From: Rhodanobacter thiooxydans
Lineage (GTDB): Bacteria; Pseudomonadota; Gammaproteobacteria; Xanthomonadales; Rhodanobacteraceae
NCBI RefSeq assembly: GCF_021545845.1
Contig: NZ_CP088923.1
Location: 2,604,001-2,668,000, forward strand
DNA length: 64,000 bases
Direction of reading: 5' to 3'
Under the pieces are notes generated by a model. It was not told the DNA's origin and made no database searches. It worked only from the letters and a program-made list of their open reading frames with translations. This document shows, piece by piece, positions 48,600-57,988 of this stretch. A program made the position numbers and the translations under genes. Position 1 is the first letter of the stretch, and the number at the start of each line of letters is the position of its first letter.

Positions 48600-49116
48600 G
48601 GTCGCAACCTCCTGATGACATGGGTTCATCATGGTCTAGCACACCCAACGTGCAGGAACGGTTTCGCACCCTGGCAGGGAAGGTCTGAGCCAAGCCGTCA
48701 TCCCAGCGAAAGCTCACCGTGGTTCGGAATAAATCCATACCCTGCGCCCCGGGGTCCTCGTTCCTGCAACCCTCCCGGCCGTCATCCCGGCGAAGGCCGG
48801 GATTGCACTTGATTCAGTGACCTGAAGGCGTAAGGCAGTGCGATGACTCGCTGCGCTCGCCCCTGCGGGGCCAGCCTTCGGCTGTTCAACGCTCGCGTGG
48901 CTCGCTTTTGTCCTGCCTTCGCAGGAATGACGATAAAGCAAGCCGAGATTTCGAGTTGAGGCTGCGGGTGCCAACCGCCCAACACTGTGCCGCAACTCTT
49001 CCACCTCTCTTCAGCGAAATTATTCCGGACAGCAATGCGCGAAAGCTGGAATGACGAGCAAGGTCTTGATCAGAGTATCCCTGGCACCGATCACCCGACG
49101 CCGTTCAGTGCAGGTC
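48600..49116. repeat. Intergenic stretch with family C repeats (GTCATCCC-GCGAAGGC type)
   Basis: About 510 bp with no convincing gene. It contains several copies of the pattern GTCATCCCGGCGAAGGCCGGG and its complement (near 48700, 48780 and 48915-48933, the last as CCTGCCTTCGCAGGAATGAC). It looks like a decayed array of this widespread Proteobacterial repeat. Confidence 0.6.
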
Positions 49117-50181
49117 CTAGCCACAGGCCTGGTTGGCCAGCGTCGCGTTGTCGATCACGAAGCGATACTTCACATCGCTCTTCACCATGCGGTCGTAGGC
49201 CTCGTCGATTTGCTGCATCGGGATCATCTCGATGTCGGCGACGATGCCCTTGTCCGCGCAGAAATCCAGCATCTCCTGCGTCTCGGCGATGCCGCCAATC
49301 AGCGAGCCGGCGATCGCGCGGCGCTTGAAGATCAGGTTGGCGATGCTCGGCGTCGGGTGCGGGTGCTCCGGCACACCGACCAGCACCAGGGTGCCGTCGC
49401 GCTTGAGCAGCGCGGTGTACGCATCCAGCGAGTGGCTGGCGGCCACGGTGTTGAGGATGAGGTCGAAGCTGCCGGCGTGCGCCTTCATCTCGCCGGCGTT
49501 GCGCGACACCACCACCTCGTCCGCGCCCAGGTCCAGCGCCGCCTGGCGCTTGTTCTCCGAGCCGGTGAACGCCACCACGTGCGCGCCCAGCGCATGCGCA
49601 AGCTTCACCCCCATGTGGCCCAGGCCGCCGATGCCGACCACGCCGACCTTGCTGCCGGGGCCCACCTTCCAGTGCCGCAGCGGCGACCAGGTGGTGATGC
49701 CGGCACACAGCAGCGGCGCCACCGCGGCGAGTTGCGCTTCGGGATGGCGGATCTTCAGCACGAATTTCTCGTCGACCACGATGCGCTGCGAGTAGCCACC
49801 CAGCGTGTGGCCGGGCGCGTCCTTGGTCGCGCCGTTGTAGGTGCCGGTGAAGCCGTTCTCGCAGTACTGCTCCAGCCCTTCGGCGCAGGACGCGCAATGC
49901 TGGCAGCTGTCCACCATGCAGCCCACGCCCACCGTGTCGCCGGCCTTGAAGCCGGTCACCGCGCTGCCCACCGCACTGACGTGGCCCACGATCTCGTGGC
50001 CGGGCACGCAGGGAAACAGCGTGCCGCCCCACTCGGAACGCACGGTATGCAGGTCGGAATGGCAGACGCCGCAATAGGCGATGTCGATCTGCACATCCTG
50101 CGGGCCGGGTGCGCGGCGCTCGATGTCGATCGGCTGCAACGGCTTGTCGGCAGCGTGTGCACCATAGGCTTTGGTGGTCAT
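49117..50181 (-). CDS. Zinc-dependent NAD(P)H alcohol dehydrogenase, YahK/AdhC type
   Basis: 354 residues from ATG 50181, with GAGGAAAA upstream; the long upstream frame is rejected. Catalytic zinc site CGVCHSDLHTV and PGHEIVG, structural zinc cysteines in CQHCASCAEGLEQYC, NADP-binding VGVVGIGGLGHMGVKLAHALGA. Belongs to the cinnamyl-alcohol-dehydrogenase-like aldehyde reductases (E. coli YahK/Ahr), which reduce a wide range of aldehydes with NADPH. Exact substrate unknown. Confidence 0.93.
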   Translation of the reverse strand: MTTKAYGAHAADKPLQPIDIERRAPGPQDVQIDIAYCGVCHSDLHTVRSEWGGTLFPCVPGHEIVGHVSAVGSAVTGFKAGDTVGVGCMVDSCQHCASCAEGLEQYCENGFTGTYNGATKDAPGHTLGGYSQRIVVDEKFVLKIRHPEAQLAAVAPLLCAGITTWSPLRHWKVGPGSKVGVVGIGGLGHMGVKLAHALGAHVVAFTGSENKRQAALDLGADEVVVSRNAGEMKAHAGSFDLILNTVAASHSLDAYTALLKRDGTLVLVGVPEHPHPTPSIANLIFKRRAIAGSLIGGIAETQEMLDFCADKGIVADIEMIPMQQIDEAYDRMVKSDVKYRFVIDNATLANQACG

Positions 50182-50372
50182 GGGGTTTTCCTCGGGCTGG
50201 GGGGGGAAGGCAATGCAAGCAAGGGGATGGGGTCGGGGCGCCGGACCCACAAGGTATTCCCGGTCGGTTGCCTTCGCCATCCACTGGACCACCCGGCGCA
50301 GGCCGATTGAAGACAACGCCCAAGGCCACGCCGGCGACTGCTCAGCGCCCTGCTCCCGGCGCATCGCCTGGT

Positions 50373-51578
50373 TCAGTGCGCCCGCGGTTCCGTCTCCGCA
50401 TCCACCGCCCGCTTGATGGCGGCGACGAAGGCGCGCCGCGTGGCGACCAGCTCGTTGGATGTCGCCTGCGGCCACGCGCCGACCTGGGCGATCACCAGCT
50501 GGTGCGCGGGATCGACGTAGACCATCTGACCGAAGATGCCGATCGCCGCGTAGCTGCCATCGGTATCGGTCCACCACAGGTAGCCGTAGCCACGCTCCGG
50601 CTCGTCCACGGCGGCCTGGCGGCGCACTGCACCCTTGAGCCAGGCTGCGGCGATCACCGGCTTGCCGTCGATGCGGCCGCCGTCGAGCATGAACTGACCC
50701 AACCGCGCGTAGTCGCCCAGCGTGGCCGACAGGCCGCTGCCGCCGGTGTCGCTGCCGTCGCATTCGTCCTTGATCCAGTACGCGTCGGAAGCCATGCCAT
50801 ACGGTTTCCAGATCGCCTGCGAAAGATAGTCGGCCAGCGAGCGGCGCGTGGCCCTCTGCACCAGGATGCCGAGCAGGTCGGTTTCCGCGGTGTTGTAGTT
50901 GAAGTGCGTGCCGGCCGGCCACTGCCGCGGCTGCTTCGCCAGGTAGGTCAGGATGTGCGCGCGGCCACCGACGCAGGCGCCGCGGTACATCTGCGCCACA
51001 TCCGAGTTGGCGTCGGCGTAATCCTCGTTCCAGTGCACGCCGGAAGTCATCGTCAGCAACTGCTGCACGGTGACCTCGGCGTAGGCGCTGTCACGCAGCT
51101 CCGGGATGTAGCTGCCCAGCGTGTCGTCCATGCTGTGGATATAGCCCTGCTGCAGCGCGATGCCCAGCAAGGTGGAAGTGACCGACTTGGCCACCGAGAA
51201 CGACTCCCAGCGCTGCGCCGGCCCGAAGCCCAGCGCGTAGCGCTGCAGGCGCACACGGCCATGCTGCAGCACCATCACGCCGGCGAGGTGGCGCTCATCC
51301 ATGTAGCCGGCCAGCCATGCCGACACGTCCTTGCCCGGCATGGCCAGCGGCCGGCCCTGCGGCAGCGCGTGGACATGCGTGCCATGCGCGGCGCGGTCGC
51401 TGGGAAACCGCTCGTACATCTTGCGGAACTGCGCCTCGCGCTGCGCCTGCGGCCAGAACAGCACCGCCTCGCGCTGCTGGCCAATGGTGGGGGCACCTTG
51501 CTCGCTTGCTGCCAGCGGCAGTGAAACGGCAATGCACAGTGCGGCAGCCAGCAGGCGAATGCAGAAGTTTGAATACAT
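50373..51578 (-). CDS. Class C beta-lactamase-type serine hydrolase
   Basis: 401 residues with a signal peptide (LAAALCIAVSLPLAAS). Active-site SxxK is Ser128-Val-Ala-Lys131 in SFSVAKSVTS, and the Tyr-x-Asn equivalent is FNYNTAETDLLG. Family: 6-aminohexanoate-hydrolase/esterase-like members of the beta-lactamase fold, periplasmic. True beta-lactamase activity is not implied. It lies 190 bp upstream of adh on the same strand. Confidence 0.82.
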   Translation of the reverse strand: MYSNFCIRLLAAALCIAVSLPLAASEQGAPTIGQQREAVLFWPQAQREAQFRKMYERFPSDRAAHGTHVHALPQGRPLAMPGKDVSAWLAGYMDERHLAGVMVLQHGRVRLQRYALGFGPAQRWESFSVAKSVTSTLLGIALQQGYIHSMDDTLGSYIPELRDSAYAEVTVQQLLTMTSGVHWNEDYADANSDVAQMYRGACVGGRAHILTYLAKQPRQWPAGTHFNYNTAETDLLGILVQRATRRSLADYLSQAIWKPYGMASDAYWIKDECDGSDTGGSGLSATLGDYARLGQFMLDGGRIDGKPVIAAAWLKGAVRRQAAVDEPERGYGYLWWTDTDGSYAAIGIFGQMVYVDPAHQLVIAQVGAWPQATSNELVATRRAFVAAIKRAVDAETEPRAH

Positions 51579-51728
51579 GGCGACGCGTGCCGGGTAGTGG
51601 CGAAGCCGCCATTTTACCGATCAGTGCCGGGATGGATCGTTGTCGGACGTATGCGATTGGACCACTTCGTCGGTACGCAGATCAGCGCCAGCTTGCGGAA
51701 ATATGGCCGGCGCCGCCTGACCGCGCAC

Positions 51729-52235
51729 TCAAGGGCATCGCCCGCCGTTGAGGGCGCTGTCGGTATCGCAGCGCAGACTCTTGCCCAGCGGACTCAGTGT
51801 GCCCTGGATCACACCGACACAATGGATTTCCGCTGCCTTGCCTTCCGCGGTACTGACCTGCACTCCGGCCGTGCGGCGGCCGTCCTCGGTGTAGTCGAAC
51901 AAGGTGTAGCCGGCATCGCCATGGCTGAAGCTGATCTCGCTGCGTTCGACCTGGTAGCGGCTGTAATGCGCGAAGGCGAACTGCCGAGCTCCATGCGCCA
52001 CATCATCCGGAAACGCCAGCTCCACCTTCCCCGCCTTGCCATAGCGATACTGCAGTGCCGAGGGCAGCGCGCCGCACAGGCTGATCGTCTGGTGCCGCGC
52101 GGTCTGGCAACTGAAGTAGATGGCCTGCGTCGCCTCACACAATGAGCCGGAGGCGGGCTGCGTCGCCCACGCGCTGCACCATGCCAGCACGAGCAGCGAC
52201 AAGCCGATCCCGCAACGGAGAGCAAGGCGGATCAC
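51729..52235 (-). CDS. Secreted protein of unknown function
   Basis: 168 residues from a GTG at 52235, preceded by GGGAG. The signal peptide (LALRCGIGLSLLVLAWCSAWA) is well formed. The mature part begins SGSLCEATQAIYFSCQTARHQTISLC, with several Cys that could pair in the periplasm. No family I can name; similar small Cys-containing exported proteins are common in Xanthomonadales. Confidence 0.65.
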   Translation of the reverse strand: MIRLALRCGIGLSLLVLAWCSAWATQPASGSLCEATQAIYFSCQTARHQTISLCGALPSALQYRYGKAGKVELAFPDDVAHGARQFAFAHYSRYQVERSEISFSHGDAGYTLFDYTEDGRRTAGVQVSTAEGKAAEIHCVGVIQGTLSPLGKSLRCDTDSALNGGRCP

Positions 52236-52336
52236 TTCGAGACTCCCATGGTGAATCGGCTGCCGGTGGCGTGGCGATGATAGTTCACCGGGGCGACCGG
52301 TCGAATGCACTGGCGCACGCCGCCGCGGATCGCTTC

Positions 52337-52367
52337 ACAAAAAGAAGCCCCGCGATGCGTGGCTTCT
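52337..52367 (-). terminator. Rho-independent terminator, minus strand, with no intact gene before it
   Basis: Read on the minus strand: GAAGCCACGC-atc-GCGGGGCTTC followed by TTTTTG. It resembles the terminator of the csp gene at 54379-54412. The nearest upstream minus-strand gene is fabV, which ends 260 bp away. Confidence 0.65.
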
Positions 52368-52627
52368 CCTGTGTACTGCCTTGTCGGGCGCGAAAGGTGA
52401 TCAGGCGGCCGCCGGATCGTAAGTGAACCTGACCCCGTTTTGGTTTTGAGCCCTCGCCAAAAAATGCAAGACGCTTATTGACACGAAAGGGTGGCAGCTC
52501 GTTCAGATGAACGGGCCACCAATCGGGAGAGCCCGGCACTACAAATTGCCACGACCCTGTCCCCTTCATACCAATTAGGGACGAAGAAGCTACTGAAGTC
52601 ACTAGACCTCAGTGGCTTCCAGCCTCC
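52368..52627. other. Gene-free stretch after fabV, lower GC
   Basis: No gene recognised. It contains GAACCTGACCCC (52425-52437) and ACGACCCTGTCCCC (52550-52563), a pair of motifs often seen at edges of mobile or decayed DNA. GC is visibly lower than in neighbours. Possibly the scar of a deleted gene. Confidence 0.3.
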
Positions 52628-53830
52628 TCACCCCTCCAAACAATCAAACCGCCGGTCCGCCTCCACCTCGGCGTCGTAGTCCACGTCGTCCCGATCAAAC
52701 CCGAACAACTTCAGGAACTCGTGCTTGTACCCCGCGTAGTCGGTGATTTCGCGCAGGTTTTCGGTGGTGACGGTGGGCCACAGGGTCTTGCAGGCGTCCT
52801 GCACGTCGTCGCGCAGTTCCCAGTCGTCCAGGCGGATGCGGCCTTCGTCGTCGGTGAGTGCGGCGGCGCCGTCGGCGCGGTAGAGGCGGTCGTGGAACAG
52901 GCGGTTGGCCTGCTCGATCGGGTTTTCGTGAATGCCCTTCTCCTTCATGATCTTGAAGGCGATGGAGACGTACAGCGGGATCACCGGGATGGCGGCGCTG
53001 GCCTGGGTGACCACCGACTTCATCACGCCGACGTAGGCCTCGAGGTCGGGGTGGCGGCTGCGCAGTTGCTTCGCCGTGTCGTCCAGGTGCTGCTTGGCCT
53101 GGCCGAGGGTTCCGTGCCAGTACATCGGCCAGGTGATCTCGGTGCCGATGTAGCTATAGGCGATGGTCTTGGCATGTTCGGCGAGCACGCCGGCCTGGCT
53201 CAGCGCGTCGATCCATAGCGCCCAGTCCTCGCCGCCCATCACGGTGACGGTGTCCTTGATCTCCTGCTCGGTGGCCGGCTCCACGGTGGCCTCGATCACC
53301 ATGTCCTTGTTGGTGTCGACCGAGGTGTTGTGGAACGGTTCGCCGATGGTCTTGAGCGCCGAGCGAACCACTTCGCCGGTGTCGGGCAGCTTGCGCACTG
53401 GCGAGGCCAGCGAATAGACCACCAGGTCGATCGGGCCGCCCATCTCGTTCTTGATGATCTCGATGGCCTTGGCGCGGGTTTCATGGGCGAACGCGTCGCC
53501 GTTGATCGACTTGCTGTACAGGCCGGCGGCCTTGGCGGCCTTGTCGAACGCCGCGGCGTTGTACCAGCCGGCGGTGCCGGTCTTGTCGTGGCTGCTGGGC
53601 TTCTCGAAGAACACACCGAGCGTGGCGGCGCCGTAGCCGAACGCGGCGGTGATGCGCGAGGCCAGGCCGTAGCCGGTGGAGGCGCCGATCACCAGCACGC
53701 GCTTGGGGCCCTTGCTTCTGGCATGGCCGGCGGCCTCGGTGATCGCGATCTGGTCGAGCACGTTGCGCTCGCAACCGACCGGATGGGCGGTGACGCAGAT
53801 GAAACCGCGGACTTTGGGCTTAATGATCAC
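52628..53830 (-). CDS. fabV: Trans-2-enoyl-CoA/ACP reductase FabV
   Basis: NADH-dependent enoyl reductase, 400 residues from a GTG at 53830 preceded by CAGGAG. Starts [20 protein letters not shown], a FabV hallmark. The extended SDR active site Tyr-x8-Lys is Tyr237-Lys246 in [10 protein letters not shown], and the nucleotide site is [16 protein letters not shown]. It catalyses the last step of fatty acid elongation and, in other bacteria, gives triclosan resistance. Confidence 0.96.
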   Translation of the reverse strand: MIIKPKVRGFICVTAHPVGCERNVLDQIAITEAAGHARSKGPKRVLVIGASTGYGLASRITAAFGYGAATLGVFFEKPSSHDKTGTAGWYNAAAFDKAAKAAGLYSKSINGDAFAHETRAKAIEIIKNEMGGPIDLVVYSLASPVRKLPDTGEVVRSALKTIGEPFHNTSVDTNKDMVIEATVEPATEQEIKDTVTVMGGEDWALWIDALSQAGVLAEHAKTIAYSYIGTEITWPMYWHGTLGQAKQHLDDTAKQLRSRHPDLEAYVGVMKSVVTQASAAIPVIPLYVSIAFKIMKEKGIHENPIEQANRLFHDRLYRADGAAALTDDEGRIRLDDWELRDDVQDACKTLWPTVTTENLREITDYAGYKHEFLKLFGFDRDDVDYDAEVEADRRFDCLEG

Positions 53831-53935
53831 TCGATGGCTCCTGCTGTATTCGGATGCGGATGGGCAGTTCGTCATATTAACCAAGCAGGGCCGCCATGCG
53901 CTGCCGTAGGGAATCGCCCGCGGCTCGGCTCCCTG

Positions 53936-54070
53936 GTAGGAGCCCGCTGGCGGGCGATGCTTTTGCTCTTGCGAATCCCGAATCCCGAATCCCAAATCCC
54001 AAATCCCGAATCCCGAATCCCGAATCCCGAATCCCGGCTTTCAAAGCATCGCCCGCCAGCGGGCTCCTAC
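53936..54070. repeat. Composite inverted repeat, family A, with nine GAATCCC-type heptamers
   Basis: Arms GTAGGAGCCCGCTGGCGGGC and complement; nine tandem heptamers fill the spacer (53973-54035), of which two read AAATCCC. A degenerate extra half copy lies just left (53906-53935). Longest of the three heptamer-bearing copies in the window. Confidence 0.88.
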
Positions 54071-54109
54071 ATGGTGGTGCACAGGGCGGCCGGGGCGCGG
54101 ACCTGTGCG

Positions 54110-54345
54110 ACATCGCTGCGCAGTTCGCCGGCTTGTCGGCGAGCAGCGTCCGGCGATGCCGCATGCCGGATGGAAGTCGATGCTTGGCGGAGGCATGGAA
54201 CTTGTGCGCGCCGGTGGCGGCAGCCAGCGCCGCGATGTTCTGTGCGGTGACGCCGGCGGGGCACCACCGCCCAGGCGCCCGTTCGCCCGCGCCACCAGCT
54301 CGCGGATCAATGCGGAGGCCTCGATGGCGCTGGCCTGCGCCCGGG
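54110..54345 (-). pseudogene. Remnant of cutC (copper homeostasis protein), 3' end only, frameshifted
   Basis: On the minus strand, one frame reads QASAIEASALIRELVARANG, as in the last third of CutC. A second frame continues with GVTAQNIAALAAATGAHKFH then ASAKHRLPSGMRHR, the CutC C-terminal TGAREFHASA-type motif. The switch near 54262 is a frameshift. The first two thirds of the gene are missing. It lies between the csp terminator and the heptamer repeat at 53936-54070. Confidence 0.65.
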
Positions 54346-54378
54346 GTCAGCACGCGCTCGCAGCTGAACGTGATCCGG

Positions 54379-54412
54379 AAAAAAGAAACCCCGCACGGGA
54401 TGCGGGGCTTCG
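54379..54412 (-). terminator. Rho-independent terminator of the csp gene
   Basis: Minus strand: AAGCCCCGCA-tcccg-TGCGGGGTTTC followed by TTTTTT. Strong stem and U tract, 30 bp after the csp stop. Confidence 0.85.
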
Positions 54413-54441
54413 TTCGTGCTTTACAACGCTAGCCTGGAAGA

Positions 54442-54645
54442 TCAGGCGGCTTCGACTGCCGATGCCTGGGCGCCCTTCGGGCCCTGGGTCACTTCGAACT
54501 GCACGCGCTGGCCTTCTTGTAGGCTGCGGAAGCCCTTGGAGTTGATGGCCGAAAAATGGACGAACACGTCCTCCCCGCCATCCTCAGGCGCGATGAAACC
54601 GAAACCCTTGGCGTCGTTGAACCATTTGACCGTACCGAAACGCAT
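54442..54645 (-). CDS. Cold-shock domain protein (CspA family)
   Basis: 67 residues from ATG 54645. RNA-binding motifs KGFGFI (RNP1) and DVFVHF (RNP2) are intact in [20 protein letters not shown] and [12 protein letters not shown]. An RNA chaperone; whether it is cold-induced cannot be told. About 130 bp of leader lie upstream before mtnP. Single gene with its own terminator. Confidence 0.95.
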   Translation of the reverse strand: MRFGTVKWFNDAKGFGFIAPEDGGEDVFVHFSAINSKGFRSLQEGQRVQFEVTQGPKGAQASAVEAA

Positions 54646-54803
54646 TGCGTGAACCTCTGGATCCATGGATTGGGTGTGCCAGGATCTGCACTGAACCCTA
54701 GTCTCCCCCTGAGGTTCGCCGCCCTGGCCGGGGGAAAGTATCAATATGTGAAGGCCGAGCGCAATACGAAAATACCCGCCATTGCATGAATTCGCTGCAG
54801 CGC

Positions 54804-55565
54804 TCAGTTTTTCAGCATGGCGGCGAGGATGCGCGGCACCTCGGCGGTAGCCGCCGCCAGGTGGGCGAAGATCTCCTCGATGCTGATTTCCGCCTCGTCG
54901 CCGCAGCCGGCGGCGAAGTTGGCGACCAGCGCCAGGCAGGCATACTCCAGCCCCAGCTCGCGCGCCAGTACGGCCTCCGGCATGCCGGTCATGCCGACCA
55001 GGTCGCAGCCGTCGCGCTTCATGCGGGCGATCTCCGCGCGGGTTTCCAGCCGCGGCCCCTGGGTGGCGCCATAGCAGCCGCCGCCGACCACCTCGACGTT
55101 CGCCGCCCGCGCCGCCGCCAGCAGTTGCAGGCGCAGCGCCTCGGTGTACGGCTCGCTGAAATCGATGTGCCTCACTTCGGCGCCCTCGACATCGCAATAG
55201 CTGGTGGTGCGGCCATGGGTGTAGTCGATCAACTGGTCGGGCACCACGATCACCCGCGGCCCCATGTCGCCGCGGATGCCGCCCACCGCGTTCACGCCGA
55301 CCACCCGCCGCGCGCCCAGACTGTGCAGCGCCCACAGGTTGGCGCGGTAATTCACCCGGTGCGGCGGCAACGTGTGGCTTTCGCCGTGGCGGGCCAGGAA
55401 GGCCAGGCGCTTGTCGGCGAAATCGCCGAGCACGACGTCGCCCGACGCCGCGCCGTAGGGCGTGTCCACCGCCTTCCGCGTGGTGTTTTCCAGGCCCGGA
55501 AATTTGTACAGGCCGCTGCCGCCGATGACGGCCAGGTCGATGGAGGCGTGGTCAAGGTGAGGCAT
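54804..55565 (-). CDS. S-methyl-5'-thioinosine/thioadenosine phosphorylase
   Basis: 253 residues from ATG 55565. Purine nucleoside phosphorylase family 2: [75 protein letters not shown]. Phosphorolysis of methylthio-nucleosides in methionine salvage. In Pseudomonas the orthologue prefers methylthioinosine; that is likely here but not provable from sequence. Downstream of hpt and nagZ on the same strand, with a ~200 bp gap that holds a family D repeat. Confidence 0.9.
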   Translation of the reverse strand: MPHLDHASIDLAVIGGSGLYKFPGLENTTRKAVDTPYGAASGDVVLGDFADKRLAFLARHGESHTLPPHRVNYRANLWALHSLGARRVVGVNAVGGIRGDMGPRVIVVPDQLIDYTHGRTTSYCDVEGAEVRHIDFSEPYTEALRLQLLAAARAANVEVVGGGCYGATQGPRLETRAEIARMKRDGCDLVGMTGMPEAVLARELGLEYACLALVANFAAGCGDEAEISIEEIFAHLAAATAEVPRILAAMLKN

Positions 55566-55613
55566 CGTGGTGATCCATGTTCGGGTGAAGTCAACGGGAA
55601 TGCCGGCTTTGCC

Positions 55614-55638
55614 CCCTCCCCTGCGCAGCAGGGGAGGG
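55614..55638. repeat. Inverted repeat, family D, second copy
   Basis: CCCTCCCCTGC-gca-GCAGGGGAGGG, perfect 11-bp arms, between hpt and mtnP. Same arms as 1690-1716. Confidence 0.75.
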
Positions 55639-55772
55639 CTGGGGTGGGGTCGCTCTTGATCTTCAAGACAAAGAGCAAGAGCTTTACCCCCCTCACCTGA
55701 AGGACTCCCTTCGGTCGCCAACCTCCCCCTGCGAGCGGGGGGAGGAGTAAATGCAGGCCCCTATTCTCCGCT

Positions 55773-56324
55773 CTAGTCTTTCAACGCGTAGATCCCCGGC
55801 AGGTTGCGGCCCTGCTCGTAGTAGTCCATGCCGTAGCCGAACACGTAGCGGTCCGGCAGCTCGACGCCGTTGAAATCCGACGCGATGCCTTCGACCAGGC
55901 GGTCGTGGCGCTTGGTGCACAGGCTGACGATCAGCACCTTGTTCGCCCCACGCCGGTAGCAGTCGTCGCGCACCGCCTTCAGCGTGTGGCCTTCGTCGAG
56001 GATGTCGTCGACCAGCAGCACCGTGCGGCCGGCCAGCGGCACCGCCGGCTCGCGCAGCCAGTGCAGCTCGCTGCCGCTGGTGGCGCCGCGGTAGCGGGTG
56101 GCGTGCACGTAGTCGAACTCCAGGTCGGTGCGGATCGCCAGCGCGAGCTGGCCGGCGAAGATCAGCGCGCCGTTCATCACGGTGAGGAACACCGCGCGCT
56201 CGCCGTCCAGTGCGGTGTCGATGCGCCGACCCATGTCGGCGATCACGCTTTCCAGCGTGGCGCGATCGTGCAGCAGTTCGGCCTGCGCCAGGGCGTCGGC
56301 CAGCGAAGGGGTCGGAGTGTTCAT
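55773..56324 (-). CDS. hpt: Hypoxanthine-guanine phosphoribosyltransferase
   Basis: 183 residues from ATG 56324, whose codon overlaps the nagZ stop. PRPP-binding motif VLLVDDILDEGHT, active-site region FLTVMNGALIFAGQL and base-binding ASDFNGVELPDRYVFGYGMDYYEQGR. Purine salvage; together with the neighbouring methylthio-nucleoside phosphorylase it forms a purine salvage pair, since that enzyme releases hypoxanthine or adenine. Confidence 0.94.
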   Translation of the reverse strand: MNTPTPSLADALAQAELLHDRATLESVIADMGRRIDTALDGERAVFLTVMNGALIFAGQLALAIRTDLEFDYVHATRYRGATSGSELHWLREPAVPLAGRTVLLVDDILDEGHTLKAVRDDCYRRGANKVLIVSLCTKRHDRLVEGIASDFNGVELPDRYVFGYGMDYYEQGRNLPGIYALKD

Positions 56325-57337
56325 GCGGTTCCTTGATCGGCGTGCAGTGCCGTGATGCGCGCGACGAAGCGGTCGCGCTGCGGGTTGTCCAGCAGGCCGG
56401 CCCAGCTGGAACCCAGCGCGCCGCGCAGGGCAGCCAGTGACGGCGACATTGGCGGAGTGTCGGCCGGCAGCGCGGCAATCGCCTCCTCCACCACCTCGGG
56501 GAAGCAGGCCAGTACCAGATCGCAGCCGGCATCCAAGTGCGCGCGCACACGCTCGCCCACGCTGCCGGCGGCGCCGGCGGCCGCCATGCTGATGTCGTCG
56601 CTGACCACGGCGCCGGCAAAGCCCAGCTCGCCACGCAGGACGTCGCCGATCCAGATGCGCGAGTAACCGGCCGGGCGGCTGTCCACCGCCGGGTAGGTCA
56701 CATGCGCCATCATCACCGCCTCGACCCGCGCCTCGATGCATTCGGCGAACGGCAGCAGGTCATCACGCCGGATCGCGTCCAGGCTGCGCGGGTCGATCGC
56801 CTGCGCCTCGTGCGTGTCGGCGGCCACCGAACCGTGGCCGGGGAAGTGCTTGAGCACCGCCGCCATGCCGCCCAGATGCATGCCGCGCACATAGGCCTGG
56901 CCAAGCTCGGCCGTCACCGCTGGATCGGCGTGGAACGCGCGCAGGCCGATCGCCGCGTTGCCGCGGGCCAGGTCCACGACCGGCGCGAAACTGAAATCGA
57001 CGCCGCTGGCGCGCAGCTCGCTGGCCATCACCCAGGCATGTTCTTCCGCCAGGCGCACCGCTTCCCCGGGATCGCGGTCGTATACCGCGCCGATCGCCGC
57101 CAGCGGCGGCAGCCGGGTGAAGCCGTCGCGGAAGCGCTGCACCGGGCCGCCTTCCTGATCGACCGCGATCAGCAGGTCCTCGCCGCCGGCCTCGCGGATC
57201 GCCTCGCACAGCGCGATCAGCTGTTCGCGCGAGGCGTAGTTGCGCGCGAACAGCAGCACGCCGGCCACGCTGGGCGCGGCCAGCCAGCGCTGCTCGTGCT
57301 CGGCCAGTTGCAGCCCGGCCACGCCGATCATCAGCAT
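56321..57337 (-). CDS. nagZ: Beta-N-acetylhexosaminidase NagZ
   Basis: GH3 enzyme of peptidoglycan recycling that removes GlcNAc from anhydro-muropeptides in the cytoplasm. 338 residues from ATG 57337, preceded by GGAGGG. Motifs: LLIAVDQEGGPVQRF, KHFPGHGSVAADTHEA (the catalytic His/Asp loop) and VVSDDISMAAA (nucleophile Asp in SDD). Overlaps hpt by 4 bp and the CYTH gene by 7 bp. Confidence 0.95.
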   Translation of the reverse strand: MLMIGVAGLQLAEHEQRWLAAPSVAGVLLFARNYASREQLIALCEAIREAGGEDLLIAVDQEGGPVQRFRDGFTRLPPLAAIGAVYDRDPGEAVRLAEEHAWVMASELRASGVDFSFAPVVDLARGNAAIGLRAFHADPAVTAELGQAYVRGMHLGGMAAVLKHFPGHGSVAADTHEAQAIDPRSLDAIRRDDLLPFAECIEARVEAVMMAHVTYPAVDSRPAGYSRIWIGDVLRGELGFAGAVVSDDISMAAAGAAGSVGERVRAHLDAGCDLVLACFPEVVEEAIAALPADTPPMSPSLAALRGALGSSWAGLLDNPQRDRFVARITALHADQGTA

Positions 57338-57852
57338 GCAGCACCCTCCACGACGCGTTCCGCCGGCGACCATTGCCGGTACGGGTGCGCGATCAGGTTG
57401 ACGTTGTAGTAGCGCACCAGCGTGCTCACCTCGCTGCCCAGCCACGGCGGCCGCGGAAACGGCGCATCGACCGCCGGCAGTTCGACCTCGGCGACGACCA
57501 GGCCCGCGTTGTCGCCGGCGAATTCGTCGATCTCGAACAACGTGCCGTCGAAGCGCAGGTAGTGGCGGGTCTTCTCCAGCACGCCATCGCACAAGGTGGC
57601 CAGCATGGCCTTCGCCTCGTCGAGCGGAATCGGGTACTCGAACTCGGCCCGCGCGATACCAGGCGTGGCGGCCTTGACGTTGAGCCAGGCCCGCTCGCCG
57701 GCAATGCGCACGCGCACCGAGGCATGCGCCAGCCCCGCGCGCAACGCCTGCGCGCCCACCAGATAGCCCTGCGCGATCGGCTCGCTGCGCTCGACGCCGG
57801 CGCGCCAGCCGTCATTGGCCAGCAGGAATTTTCGTTCGATCTCGATAGTCAT
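57331..57852 (-). CDS. CYTH domain protein (triphosphate tunnel metalloenzyme)
   Basis: 173 residues from ATG 57852. N-terminal EIERKFL signature, then VRVRIAGERAWLNVKAATP, RAEFEYPIPLDEA, RHYLRFDGTLFEIDEFAGDNAGLVVAEVEL, all charged strands of the tunnel fold. Members hydrolyse inorganic triphosphate or act as class IV adenylate cyclases; triphosphatase is the likelier role for this short form. Start of the CYTH-nagZ-hpt unit. Confidence 0.9.
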   Translation of the reverse strand: MTIEIERKFLLANDGWRAGVERSEPIAQGYLVGAQALRAGLAHASVRVRIAGERAWLNVKAATPGIARAEFEYPIPLDEAKAMLATLCDGVLEKTRHYLRFDGTLFEIDEFAGDNAGLVVAEVELPAVDAPFPRPPWLGSEVSTLVRYYNVNLIAHPYRQWSPAERVVEGAAC

Positions 57853-57899
57853 GGAGTCCAGCGACATTACCCGCAATGAAACGGCTTTTATTAAAGAGT

Positions 57900-57922
57900 G
57901 CGGCCATGGATGGCCGCTTTTT
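57900..57922. terminator. Hairpin with T tract between rlmD and the CYTH gene
   Basis: GCGGCCAT-gg-ATGGCCGC, perfect 8-bp arms, with TTTTT on the plus-strand side and an AT-rich run on the other. It may stop rlmD transcripts (minus strand) before the CYTH gene. The rest of the 57853-57988 gap holds related ATGGA-containing short repeats. Confidence 0.55.
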
Positions 57923-57988
57923 GATTTTCGCATCCATGGACGGATGCATGAGCCACTCCATGGATAGCCGCCCGTTTGACCTTTGCGG

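Noticed and set aside
53973..54035. Tandem heptamers considered as a CRISPR-like array
   Set aside because: 7-bp units without spacers and no cas genes; a minisatellite inside an inverted repeat.
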